Origin: Pseudomonas sp. ICMP 561
Lineage (GTDB): Bacteria; Pseudomonadota; Gammaproteobacteria; Pseudomonadales; Pseudomonadaceae
Reading direction: 5' to 3'
Length of the DNA: 46,962 bases
NCBI RefSeq assembly: GCF_002699985.1
Contig: NZ_LKBT01000069.1
Coordinates: forward strand, 1-46,962
Every line of letters starts with the position of its first letter. Positions within the stretch are counted from its first letter, which is position 1. The translations under genes and the position numbers were made by a program. This document shows positions 1 to 6,887 of this stretch, in pieces. The notes beneath the pieces are model-generated. The model did not search any database, had not been told where the DNA came from, and saw only the letters and a program-made list of their open reading frames with translations.

Positions 1-18
1 CCCTGCCAGTTAAAAACT

Positions 19-60
19 GTTACCTATGTGCGTGAACTGATTTGTAACCCATGTGGGTGA
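19..60. repeat. Two imperfect 17-bp direct repeats, possible IS-end relic
   Basis: A 17-bp unit GTTACCTATGTGCGTGA (19-35) recurs as GTAACCCATGTGGGTGA (44-60), 14 of 17 identical with a 25-bp period. Repeated GTAACC-ATGTG blocks are reminiscent of the multiple terminal repeats of IS21-like elements. No transposase is in the window, so this is at most a relic or the end of an element lying to the left. The assignment to an IS is an inference. Confidence 0.25.
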
Positions 61-257
61 GTCATACCGGCAAGAGCGTTTTGCTTACTTTTGCGCTCTA
101 TCAAAAGTGAGGCGCTGTAAAAGCGCAACCAATAGAAGCCGTTCACGCGAGAACGGATATGTACGCAAAAGTCCTCGCATGGAAAAAATGTGTAGATACA
201 TATGCTTATCGCGGGCAAGCACCGCTCTCACAGGAAACCGAGTTCGCCACGCAACAA
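61..257. other. Non-coding intergenic stretch with a degenerate REP half
   Basis: No open frame here resembles a known protein. The segment at about 75-165 looks like a dispersed Pseudomonas intergenic sequence rather than a gene. At 208-233 the text ATCGCGGGCAAGC followed by GCTCTCACAGG is one arm of a REP element whose partner arm is missing. I see no promoter I would defend. Confidence 0.35.
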
Positions 258-279
258 CGCGGTGCCCAAGGACACCGCG
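258..279 (-). terminator. Weak stem-loop just downstream of mgsC
   Basis: CGCGGTG (258-264) pairs with CACCGCG (273-279) around an 8-nt loop, about 20 nt past the mgsC stop codon on the minus strand. No T-run follows on that strand, so it is not a standard intrinsic terminator. It may only protect the mRNA 3' end. Confidence 0.25.
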
Positions 280-297
280 CCGTCTACCGCATACCTC

Positions 298-1641
298 TCA
301 ATACCCCGTAACCGCCCCTGGAATCCACGAAGTCCCTGCCAGCGGCACCCGCGCCATCGCCGCCGATTCAACCGTCAATGCCACCAGATCCTCAGGATCA
401 AGGTTGTGCAGGTGCGATTTGCCGCAGGCGCGGGCCATGGTCTGTGCTTCCAGGACCAGCACTCGCAAGTAGTTGGCCAGACGGCGGCCACCTTCCACCG
501 GGTCCAGACGCTTGGACAACTCCGGATCCTGCGTGGTGATGCCCGCAGGGTCGCGACCGTTCTGCCAGTCGTCATAGAAGCCCGCCGCCGAGCCGATCTT
601 TTTCAGCTCCTCGTCCAGACGTGGATGGTTATCGCCCAGCGCGATCAACGCCGCAGTACCGATGGCAACAGCGTCGGCACCGAGTGCCATGGCCTTGGCC
701 ACATCGGCACCGTTACGAATGCCGCCGGAAACGATCAACTGAACCTTGCGGTGCATGCCCATCTCTTGCAGCGCCTGAACGGCTTGCGGGATGGAGCAAA
801 GAATCGGCAGGCCGACGTGTTCAATGAACACCTCCTGCGTTGCCGCCGTACCGCCTTGCATGCCGTCGAGCACGATCACGTCGGCACCGGCCTTGACCGC
901 CAGCTTGACGTCGTAATACGGGCGACTTGCGCCGATCTTCACGTAGATCGGTTTTTCCCAATCGGTGATTTCGCGAATCTCGGCAATCTTGATCGCCAGG
1001 TCATCCGGGCCGGTCCAGTCCGGGTGGCGACAGGCCGAACGCTGGTCGACGCCAATCGGCAAGGTGCGCATGCCGGCCACGCGCTCGGTGACTTTCATGC
1101 CCAGCAGCATGCCGCCACCGCCCGGTTTGGCGCCCTGCCCCAGCACGATTTCGATGGCATCCGCTTTGCGCAGGTCATCAGGGTTCATGCCGTAACGCGA
1201 TGGCAGGTACTGATAAACCAGATGCTGAGACTGACCACGCTCTTCCGGGGTCATACCGCCGTCACCGGTGGTGGTGCTGGTCCCGGCGATGGACGCGCCG
1301 CGACCCAGGGCTTCCTTGGCGTTGGCCGACAATGCGCCGAAGCTCATGCCAGCAATGGTCACGGGGATTTTCAGGTGGAGCGGCTTCTTGGCAAAACGGT
1401 TGCCGAGGATCACGTCGGTGCCGCACTTCTCGCGATAGCCTTCCAGCGGATAGCGGGACACGCTGGCGCCCAGCAACAGCAAGTCATCAAAGTGCGGCAG
1501 CTTGCGCTTGGTGCCGCCGCCACGAATGTCATAGATGCCGGTTTCGGCGGCCCGCTGGATTTCCTGAATGGTCAGCCGGTCGAAGGTCGCTGATTCGCGC
1601 AGTACGGGAGTCGCTGCTTTCGGGTTAATAGAGTCGCTCAT
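298..1641 (-). CDS. mgsC: N-methylglutamate synthase subunit C (GlxD-like, glutamate synthase FMN domain)
   Basis: 447 residues, matching the FMN-binding central/synthase domain of glutamate synthase as a stand-alone subunit (MgsC/GlxD). In the N-methylglutamate pathway MgsABC exchanges the ammonia of glutamate for methylamine, or uses gamma-glutamylmethylamide, to form N-methylglutamate in the cytoplasm. Family features visible are GMSFGALSANAKEALGRGA near residue 100, the glycine-rich GQGAKPGGGGMLLG near 168, and the FMN-barrel stretch VSGGIRNGADVAKAMALGADA near residue 305. The three-cysteine cluster motif of bacterial GltB is not apparent; near the C-terminus there is a single Cys in ACGKSHLHNLDPEDL. 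The ATG at 1641 follows AGGAG. It is last in the gmaS-mgsABC operon, 15 nt after mgsB. A conventional GltB-like function is less likely, given gmaS and mgd next door. Confidence 0.88.
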   Translation of the reverse strand: MSDSINPKAATPVLRESATFDRLTIQEIQRAAETGIYDIRGGGTKRKLPHFDDLLLLGASVSRYPLEGYREKCGTDVILGNRFAKKPLHLKIPVTIAGMSFGALSANAKEALGRGASIAGTSTTTGDGGMTPEERGQSQHLVYQYLPSRYGMNPDDLRKADAIEIVLGQGAKPGGGGMLLGMKVTERVAGMRTLPIGVDQRSACRHPDWTGPDDLAIKIAEIREITDWEKPIYVKIGASRPYYDVKLAVKAGADVIVLDGMQGGTAATQEVFIEHVGLPILCSIPQAVQALQEMGMHRKVQLIVSGGIRNGADVAKAMALGADAVAIGTAALIALGDNHPRLDEELKKIGSAAGFYDDWQNGRDPAGITTQDPELSKRLDPVEGGRRLANYLRVLVLEAQTMARACGKSHLHNLDPEDLVALTVESAAMARVPLAGTSWIPGAVTGY

Positions 1642-1656
1642 GGTGTGGCTCCTGAA

Positions 1657-2340
1657 TCAGTACGCAGACGCGTTATCGACTTTGAAGTTGTACAACTGAC
1701 GGGCCGAGCCATAGCGCTTGAAATCAGCGGCCTTGTGCTCGAAACCGGCGCGATTGAGCAACCCTTGCAGTTCTTCCAGATGCTCGGCGCGCATCTCTTT
1801 CTCGATGCAGTCCGAGCCCAGGGATTCCACGGTGCCTTTGACGTAGATGTGGGTTTCATACAGCGAATCGCCCAGCGCATCGCCCGCGTCACCGCACACC
1901 ACCAGTCGCCCGGCCTGACCCATGAAGCAGCTCATGTGGCCGATGCTGCCACCGACCACGATGTCGATGCCTTTCATGGAAATGCCGCAGCGCGCTCCGG
2001 CGTCACCCTCAATGACCAGCAAGCCGCCGTGAGCCGTGGCGCCTGCAGCCTGGGACGCGCTGCCTTTGACCCGCACGTAACCGGACATCATGTTCTCGGC
2101 ACAACCCACGCCGACATTGCCGTGCACGGTGATCGAGGCCTTCTGGTTCATGCCCGCGCAGTAGTAACCGGCATGGCCCTGAATATCGATGGACACCGCT
2201 TCGTTGACGCCGACCGCCAGGTTGTGTGCGCCGTTGGCGTGAGTCACCACCCACTCGCGGTCCTGCACGTTATTGACTTGATCGTGCAGCGCCTGATTCA
2301 GCTCGCGGACGGTGGAGGTGGAAAGATCGATGGTTTTCAT
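1657..2340 (-). CDS. mgsB: N-methylglutamate synthase subunit B (GlxC-like GXGXG domain)
   Basis: 227 residues forming the beta-helical C-terminal (GXGXG) domain of glutamate synthase as a separate subunit. Several G-x-x-G-x repeats are visible, for example GHAGYYCAG near residue 55, GNVGVGCAENMMSG near 74, GDAGARCGISMKG near 112 and GSIGHMSCFMGQAG near 131. In the complex this domain is structural, bridging the amidotransferase and FMN parts. The ATG at 2340 is preceded by AAGGAG at good spacing. Eleven bases separate it from the mgsA stop and 15 from mgsC, so the three subunits are almost certainly co-translated. The same split (amidotransferase, GXGXG, FMN domain) occurs in other MgsABC/GlxBCD sets. 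Confidence 0.88.
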   Translation of the reverse strand: MKTIDLSTSTVRELNQALHDQVNNVQDREWVVTHANGAHNLAVGVNEAVSIDIQGHAGYYCAGMNQKASITVHGNVGVGCAENMMSGYVRVKGSASQAAGATAHGGLLVIEGDAGARCGISMKGIDIVVGGSIGHMSCFMGQAGRLVVCGDAGDALGDSLYETHIYVKGTVESLGSDCIEKEMRAEHLEELQGLLNRAGFEHKAADFKRYGSARQLYNFKVDNASAY

Positions 2341-2351
2341 GTGTGCGCTCC

Positions 2352-3257
2352 TTAAGCCGACTCGCGTTCCCAGATGTACATGGTGGCCGGGACGGGTTCC
2401 CAGACCTTGGCGTTTTCGATACCCGGCAGGCTCGACAGCGCCTGATACTCCGAGGCCATGGCCACGTAATCATCGGTTTCAGCGAGGATGGCTGGCTTGC
2501 AGGCAATCGGATCGCGGATCACCGCGAAGCCGTTGCGGGTGCCGATGGCGAAAGTGAAAAAGCCGTCCAGTGCTTCCAGCGAACTGTCCAGGGCGGTCTT
2601 CAGCGAATCGCCCTGTTGCAGACGCCAGGCGAGGTAACCGGCGGCCACTTCAGTGTCGTTTTCGGTGTCGAAATTGATGCCTTCGCGGCGCAGTTCCTGA
2701 CGCAGGCGGAAGTGGTTGGACAGCGAGCCGTTGTGCACCAGGCACAGGTCCGCGCCTGTCGAAAACGGATGGCTGCCTTCCATGGTCACCGCACTTTCCG
2801 TGGCCATGCGGGTGTGGCCAATGATGTGGCTGCCCTTCATGTTAGCCAGACCGAAGCGTTCGGAAATCTCCTTTGGCAGGCCCATACCCTTGAGAATCTC
2901 GATGCTCTTGCCGGCACTCATGATCCGCACGCTGGGTGCCAGTTCAGCCACGGCGGCACGCACCACCGCTTCTTCGGCCTTGACCTTGAGCACGATGGCG
3001 CTGGCGTTCTGAAACCAGTCCAGCGACGTCGCCAGACGACCTTCCAGCGCGGCAACCAGTGCCTGAAAGTCGTAGTCTTCAGTGGTCGCCTGCAAGGTCA
3101 GTTTGATCCAGCCGTCCCCCACTTCATCGCCATAAATCGCAAACCCTGCGCTGTCCGGGCCGCGATCCGTCATGGCTTCGAGCATCGGTTCAAACAACTT
3201 GCCGAGCTGGGACTCCAGCGCCGGATTTTTCAAATACAAGCCAACGATTCCGCACAT
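2352..3257 (-). CDS. mgsA: N-methylglutamate synthase subunit A (GlxB-like class II amidotransferase)
   Basis: 301 residues of a class II (Ntn) glutamine amidotransferase domain. The start is fixed by chemistry: reading from ATG 3257 gives MCGIVGLYLK, so Cys1 becomes the N-terminal nucleophile after Met removal; a start at the ATG 33 bases further upstream would bury it. AAGGTGAG precedes this ATG. Active-site features are DRGPDSAG (31-38), HTRMAT (148-153), HNGSLSNH (175-182) and NDTEV (200-204). In MgsABC this subunit would handle the amide side of gamma-glutamylmethylamide or glutamine. Co-operonic with gmaS upstream (155-nt gap with a small tandem repeat) and mgsB downstream (11 nt). Confidence 0.87.
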   Translation of the reverse strand: MCGIVGLYLKNPALESQLGKLFEPMLEAMTDRGPDSAGFAIYGDEVGDGWIKLTLQATTEDYDFQALVAALEGRLATSLDWFQNASAIVLKVKAEEAVVRAAVAELAPSVRIMSAGKSIEILKGMGLPKEISERFGLANMKGSHIIGHTRMATESAVTMEGSHPFSTGADLCLVHNGSLSNHFRLRQELRREGINFDTENDTEVAAGYLAWRLQQGDSLKTALDSSLEALDGFFTFAIGTRNGFAVIRDPIACKPAILAETDDYVAMASEYQALSSLPGIENAKVWEPVPATMYIWERESA

Positions 3258-3280
3258 AGCCTCACCTTGTTCGGGAGCGG

Positions 3281-3321
3281 TAAGCTGCAAGCTTTAAGCT
3301 GCAAGCTTTAAGCTGCAAGCT
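3281..3321. repeat. 14-bp tandem repeat, three copies
   Basis: TAAGCTGCAAGCTT occurs at 3281-3294 and 3295-3308, with a third, one-base-shorter copy at 3309-3321, in the gap between gmaS and mgsA. The unit is rich in AGCT/AAGCTT palindromes. Similar AAGCTGCAAGC runs occur in Pseudomonas intergenic DNA. In the gmaS-mgsA transcript it could form alternative hairpins and set the gmaS:mgsA ratio, but that is a guess. Confidence 0.7.
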
Positions 3322-3412
3322 GACCGGGTAGATAAATAGTTTTGTGTCGTTGCCGCAGACTGCTTTTCCTTGCCGCTTGCAGTTTGAAACTCGCAGCTGC
3401 CGCCCAGCTAAA

Positions 3413-4747
3413 TCAGAAAAACTCGGTGTAACGCTTGATCTCCCAATCACTCACATGGCGGCTGTACTCCACCCACTCCATGCGCTTGAGCTTGATGAAT
3501 TCGCCAACGATTTCCTGACCCATCACTTCAGCGAACAATGGGTCCGCTTCCAGGGCATCGCAGGCTTCCTTGAGGGACTGCGGCAGCGTCTTGATGCCGC
3601 GCGCGGCGATTTCTTCAAGGCTCAGGCTGTAGAGGTTTTCGTTGCAGATCTGCTCGGGTTCCAGCTGGCGGTCGATACCGTCCAGGCCCGCAGCGATGAT
3701 CGCGGCGCTGACCAGATAGGGGTTGCACCCGGCGTCCGGCAGACGGAATTCCAGGCGGCCGTAAGGCACGCGGACCATGGCCGAGCGGTTGTTGGCGCCA
3801 AAGGCAATAAAGGCTGGCGCCCAGGTCGCGCCTGATAGCGAATTACCCACAACAAGCCGCTTGTAGGAGTTGACGGTCGGTGCGGCAAAGGCACACAGCG
3901 CGGGGCCATGGGCAAGCAGACCCGCCGCGAAGTGGTAGGCCATTTTCGACAGGCCCATACCGTGCTTGTCGCTGGCATCGAAGAACAGGTTTTTGCTTTC
4001 GGCGCTGCTGATCGACAGGTGAAAGTGCATGCCGTTACCGGCGCGCTTCGGGTCCGGTTTTGGCATGAAGGAGCAGATCATGCCCATGTCATTGGCGATC
4101 TCACCGGCCGCCATGCGGAAGAACGTGAAGCGGTCCGCCGACTCCATGGCATCGCTGTAGGTGTAGTTGATCTCGAACTGGCCGTTGGCGTCTTCGTGGT
4201 CGATCTGATAGATCTCGAAGCCCACCGGCTGCAAGGCTTCGGTCAGGCGCTCAAGGAAAGCCCGGGAACGGGACAGGCCTTTGTAGTCGTAGCAGGGTTT
4301 GTCGAGGTTATCGCTGGCGTCGACCAGTTGCAGCTTGCCGCCTTCATCGCGACGCATCAGGTTGAATTCAGGCTCAAGGCCGGTATTGAGGGTCCAGCCC
4401 TTGTCTTCCAAACGCTGCACTTGTTGCTGCAACACATAGCGGCTGTCGTAAGGATGTGGCTGGCCGTCAACATGCCCGATGCACACCACCCGGCCATAAC
4501 CGGGTTGCCACGGCACAGGGATCAGTGTCGACAAATCGCCCTTGGCCATGAAGTCCGGGCCATGCGGCTCCATACCCATGCCGCAGATAGCGAAGCCTGC
4601 GAACCCGGCACCCGCCTCGGCTACGGCCTCCAGACCACAAACCGGCACCGATTTGGTTTTCGCCGCGCCATGAATATCGACGAATTGCGCCAGCACGTAT
4701 TTGATCCCGTGCTCCTCGATCAAGCGCTGTGTTTCTGGTGGCAACAT
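3413..4747 (-). CDS. gmaS: gamma-glutamylmethylamide synthetase (glutamine synthetase family)
   Basis: 444 residues of the glutamine-synthetase fold, of the GMAS/GlnT type that ligates methylamine to glutamate with ATP, giving gamma-glutamylmethylamide. Motifs include the N-terminal beta-grasp start FVDIHG (22-27), metal/glutamate residues in GLEPEF (123-128) and QFEINY (190-195), the NGMHFHLS loop (238-245), APTVNSYKRLV (289-299), the ATP/Pi arginine region NNRSAMVRVPY (319-329), and EFRLPDAGCNPYL. It heads the mgs operon. The ATG at 4747 is preceded by AGGAG. An ordinary glutamine synthetase or a gamma-glutamylpolyamine synthetase (PuuA type) is the main alternative, but co-location with mgsABC and mgdABCD makes GMAS the best call. 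Regulation: sigma-54 promoter with NtrC-type enhancer plus putative XRE-cupin operators upstream. Confidence 0.87.
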   Translation of the reverse strand: MLPPETQRLIEEHGIKYVLAQFVDIHGAAKTKSVPVCGLEAVAEAGAGFAGFAICGMGMEPHGPDFMAKGDLSTLIPVPWQPGYGRVVCIGHVDGQPHPYDSRYVLQQQVQRLEDKGWTLNTGLEPEFNLMRRDEGGKLQLVDASDNLDKPCYDYKGLSRSRAFLERLTEALQPVGFEIYQIDHEDANGQFEINYTYSDAMESADRFTFFRMAAGEIANDMGMICSFMPKPDPKRAGNGMHFHLSISSAESKNLFFDASDKHGMGLSKMAYHFAAGLLAHGPALCAFAAPTVNSYKRLVVGNSLSGATWAPAFIAFGANNRSAMVRVPYGRLEFRLPDAGCNPYLVSAAIIAAGLDGIDRQLEPEQICNENLYSLSLEEIAARGIKTLPQSLKEACDALEADPLFAEVMGQEIVGEFIKLKRMEWVEYSRHVSDWEIKRYTEFF

Positions 4748-4821
4748 GAGTGATCACTCCTCGCGATAGGCAAGCGTTGTAGTAGGGATGACGGTTTCAC
4801 TTTCCATCGGAGCAATGAATA

Positions 4822-4854
4822 TTCCGAAAGGGAAAGTTACTTTCCCAACAGGAA
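4822..4854. promoter_or_regulatory. Paired TTCC-N5-GGAA sites over the gmaS promoter
   Basis: Two 13-bp sites, TTCCGAAAGGGAA (4822-4834) and TTCCCAACAGGAA (4842-4854), lie 20 bp apart centre to centre, on one face of the helix. Their inner halves together form the palindrome GGGAAAGTTACTTTCCC (4830-4846). They cover the predicted start point of the gmaS sigma-54 promoter. The divergent XRE-cupin regulator is the natural candidate to bind here; repression is inferred from position. Confidence 0.55.
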
Positions 4855-4870
4855 TGCAAGCTACTTGCCA
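4855..4870 (-). promoter_or_regulatory. Sigma-54 promoter of gmaS-mgsABC
   Basis: Read on the minus strand the sequence is TGGCAAGTAGCTTGCA, matching TGGCAC-N5-TTGCW at all but one defined position, with the essential GG and GC spaced by 10. Transcription would begin near 4844, leaving a leader of roughly 95 nt before gmaS. A perfect 12-bp palindrome TTGGTATACCAA (4873-4884) lies just upstream of the -24 element; its role is unknown. Confidence 0.65.
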
Positions 4871-4937
4871 ACTTGGTATACCAACGGCAGAAAGGAATCG
4901 AGGGGCGAAATTCTGCTGTATATATGGGAAACTCGTT

Positions 4938-4950
4938 TTCCCACGAGGAA
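4938..4950. promoter_or_regulatory. Third TTCC-N5-GGAA site, upstream of the XRE-cupin gene
   Basis: TTCCCACGAGGAA matches the two sites at the gmaS promoter in half-sites and spacing. It overlaps an inverted repeat of GGGAAA / TTTCCC (4925-4943). It sits about 90 bp before the regulator start, between the NtrC-type site and the gmaS promoter, so it could serve autoregulation, looping, or both. Confidence 0.5.
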
Positions 4951-4985
4951 TAATCAGCCGCCACAAAATAAAGAGCGGAGAAAAA

Positions 4986-5002
4986 CGCACATTCTCAGTG
5001 CG
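4986..5002. promoter_or_regulatory. NtrC-type enhancer site
   Basis: CGCAC-ATTCTCA-GTGCG is a perfect dyad containing the NtrC core GCAC-N7-GTGC. Its centre is about 150 bp upstream of the predicted gmaS sigma-54 start point, a normal enhancer distance. This supports nitrogen-limitation control of methylamine assimilation. Only one clear site is seen; strong NtrC promoters often have two. Confidence 0.6.
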
Positions 5003-5038
5003 AAATTAAATTTCACGAACGGAAAACGTGCACACCTG

Positions 5039-5644
5039 ATGAACATGCCGAACGAACCTGAACCGAAGTTGAAGCTTGAGCAGTACCTGGGCATTCAGAT
5101 CAAACGCCAGCGCCAGGCGCAGGAGCTGAAGCTGGCCGACGTTGCGCGTATCGCGGGCATCAGTCAGGGCATGCTGAGCAAGATCGAAAACGCACAGGTC
5201 TCCACCAGTCTGGATAACCTGAGTCGGCTGTGTGATGTGCTGGGCATGCCTATGTCCAAGCTGTTCGCCCAGTACGATCAGAAAGGCAGCAGCGCGCTGT
5301 TGGTCAAGGCCGATGAAGGGCTCGAAGTGGTCCGGCGCGGTACTGAGAAGGGCCACACCTACCACCTGCTCAACCACACCCGAGGCCCGAAGAAGAGTTT
5401 CGAGGCGTACATGGTGAGCATGGACGACGCCAGCGAGGAATTCCCGACCTTCTCCCACCCCGGAACCGAGTTTCTGCACCTGCTGGAGGGCGAACTGGTA
5501 TATCGCCACGGCAACCAGCTGTACCGCATGGAAGCCGGTGACAGCCTGACCTTCGACGGCGACATTCCCCATGGCCCGGAAGAACTGGTCAAAGTGCCAA
5601 TCCGCTTGTTGTCGATCATGAATTATGGGGCGCAGGGGGAGTGA
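5039..5644 (+). CDS. XRE-family regulator with C-terminal cupin domain
   Basis: 201 residues: an N-terminal helix-turn-helix of the XRE/Cro type (about 16-72; LADVARIAGISQGMLSKIENAQVSTSL is the core) followed by a small cupin domain (about 110-195) with EFLHLLEGELVY and the late EAGDSLTFDGDIPHGPE box. Proteins of this build sense a small metabolite in the cupin and usually repress neighbouring catabolic genes. The start is uncertain: ATG 5039 and ATG 5045 are both possible and neither has a strong Shine-Dalgarno. The gene lies between gmaS and the purU-folD-mgd operon, so it probably senses methylamine, gamma-glutamylmethylamide or N-methylglutamate (inference). The TTCC-N5-GGAA sites flanking it are its likely operators. 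Confidence 0.85.
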   Translation: MNMPNEPEPKLKLEQYLGIQIKRQRQAQELKLADVARIAGISQGMLSKIENAQVSTSLDNLSRLCDVLGMPMSKLFAQYDQKGSSALLVKADEGLEVVRRGTEKGHTYHLLNHTRGPKKSFEAYMVSMDDASEEFPTFSHPGTEFLHLLEGELVYRHGNQLYRMEAGDSLTFDGDIPHGPEELVKVPIRLLSIMNYGAQGE

Positions 5645-5680
5645 GGCTTCCCGCTGAAATTCCACAGCTTAACCAGGGTC

Positions 5681-5772
5681 CTGTTGGAGCGAGGCTTGCC
5701 CGCGAAGAAAGATAATGCGATGCGTCTGATGCACCGAGTCGCCTGGTTCGCGGGCAAGCCTCGCTCCAACAG
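5681..5772. repeat. REP inverted pair (GGAGCGAGGCTTGCCCGCGAA type)
   Basis: Arms of 26 bp at 5681-5706 and 5747-5772 are perfect inverted copies, beginning CTGTTGGAGCGAGG. This is the commonest REP type in the window. It fills much of the 376-nt gap between the regulator and purU; the rest of the gap holds the purU promoter. It may terminate or stabilise the regulator transcript. Confidence 0.85.
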
Positions 5773-5864
5773 GGAATTGCATTCCACCCCAACAGTTGCG
5801 CGCTGCCGGCTGTTTCCCCATTAAATCTTGCAACACCCAAAATTTCCCCACAGTAAAAAAAGTT

Positions 5865-5905
5865 TCCAGAAAATTCTGGACGCAGGATTTTCTTTCGCCT
5901 ATAAA
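5865..5905 (+). promoter_or_regulatory. purU: Putative sigma-70 promoter and dyad upstream of purU
   Basis: TGGACG (5877-5882) and TATAAA (5900-5905) are separated by 17 bp, matching 4 of 6 and 5 of 6 consensus bases. A dyad TCCAGAA-AA-TTCTGGA (5865-5880) overlaps the -35 region. A transcript from here would start near 5912, about 110 nt before the purU ATG. Confidence 0.35.
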
Positions 5906-5925
5906 ACCGCCTCATGAATATTTAA

Positions 5926-5938
5926 TTCCTGATGGGAA
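5926..5938. promoter_or_regulatory. TTCC-N5-GGAA site downstream of the purU promoter
   Basis: TTCCTGATGGGAA has the same half-sites and the same 5-bp spacer as the three sites in the gmaS/regulator gap, and extends as AATTCC...GGAATT. It lies just after the predicted purU start point, a classic repressor position. It links the purU-folD-mgd operon to the same regulator. Confidence 0.5.
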
Positions 5939-6020
5939 TTTTTATTCACCCAGAAAAAACCTTTTTACTGATGAATTTTCGCCCTGCGCTGAGCTGCCGC
6001 CACTTCTCCGAGGACAAGCC

Positions 6021-6887
6021 ATGCAACACGAAAAGAACCATTTCATTCTCAAGATCAGCTGTCCGGCGACGTCCGGCATTGTGGCTGCCGTGGCTTCCTA
6101 TCTGGCGGACAACAGCTGCTACATCGGTGAAATGGCGCAGTTCGACGACGAATTCAGCGGTCGGTTTTTCATGCGTGCAGTGTTCCGTTTCAACGACGGG
6201 CACCTCGGCGATATAACCCAGCTCAAAGCCAACTTCGACGAGGTGGCCAAGGCATTCGATATGCAGTGGGAACTGCATGACACCCGCCAGCCGATGCGGG
6301 TGTTGTTGATGGTGAGCAAGTTTGACCACTGCCTGACGGATCTGCTGTACCGCTATCACAAGGGCGAGATGGACATGACCATTACCGCCATAGTGTCCAA
6401 CCATCTGGACTTGCGACCGATGGCCGAACGCGAAGGTATTCGCTTTATATACCTACCGGTGACCAAGGACAGCAAAGCCAGTCAGGAGGCCGAATTGTTG
6501 AAGGTGGTCGACGACACCCGCACCGATCTGGTGGTACTGGCGCGCTACATGCAAATCCTCTCCGACGACCTGTGCAAGCAGCTTTCCGGCCGGGCGATCA
6601 ACATTCACCACTCGTTTCTGCCCGGCTTCAAGGGTGCCAAACCCTATCACCAGGCCTATGAACGCGGCGTGAAACTGATCGGGGCCACGGCGCATTACGT
6701 CACCAGTGATCTGGACGAAGGGCCGATCATCGAGCAGGAAGTACAGCGCGTCGACCACGCCTATCTGCCCGCTGATCTGGTCGCGATGGGCCGCGATACC
6801 GAAACCGTAGCGCTGTCCAAGGCCGTCAAATATCACCTGGAGCACCGGGTATTCCTCAATCAGGACAGAACAGTGGTGTTCCGATGA
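6021..6887 (+). CDS. purU: Formyltetrahydrofolate deformylase
   Basis: 288 residues, usual PurU length. It hydrolyses 10-formyl-tetrahydrofolate to formate and free tetrahydrofolate in the cytoplasm. An N-terminal ACT-like domain (about 5-85) is followed by the formyltransferase fold with INIHHSFLPGFKGAKPYHQA (from about residue 193) and DLDEGPII near 230, the catalytic His and Asp region. ATG 6021 is chosen because GAGGA precedes it and the protein begins MQHEKNHFILKISC like other PurU; longer upstream readings add unrelated residues. It opens the purU-folD-mgdABCD operon and overlaps folD by ATGA. Here it likely drains one-carbon units coming from N-methylglutamate oxidation and recycles tetrahydrofolate. 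A housekeeping PurU probably exists elsewhere (inference). Confidence 0.93.
   Translation: MQHEKNHFILKISCPATSGIVAAVASYLADNSCYIGEMAQFDDEFSGRFFMRAVFRFNDGHLGDITQLKANFDEVAKAFDMQWELHDTRQPMRVLLMVSKFDHCLTDLLYRYHKGEMDMTITAIVSNHLDLRPMAEREGIRFIYLPVTKDSKASQEAELLKVVDDTRTDLVVLARYMQILSDDLCKQLSGRAINIHHSFLPGFKGAKPYHQAYERGVKLIGATAHYVTSDLDEGPIIEQEVQRVDHAYLPADLVAMGRDTETVALSKAVKYHLEHRVFLNQDRTVVFR

Noticed and set aside
202..1593. Long plus-strand open frame opposite mgsC (463 codons)
   Set aside because: It lies wholly antisense to a well-conserved gene, has low-complexity His/Arg/Gln-rich content and no family resemblance; it is a shadow of GC-rich codon use.
3908..4753. Plus-strand open frame opposite gmaS
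   Set aside because: Antisense shadow of gmaS with no recognisable domain and no ribosome binding site.
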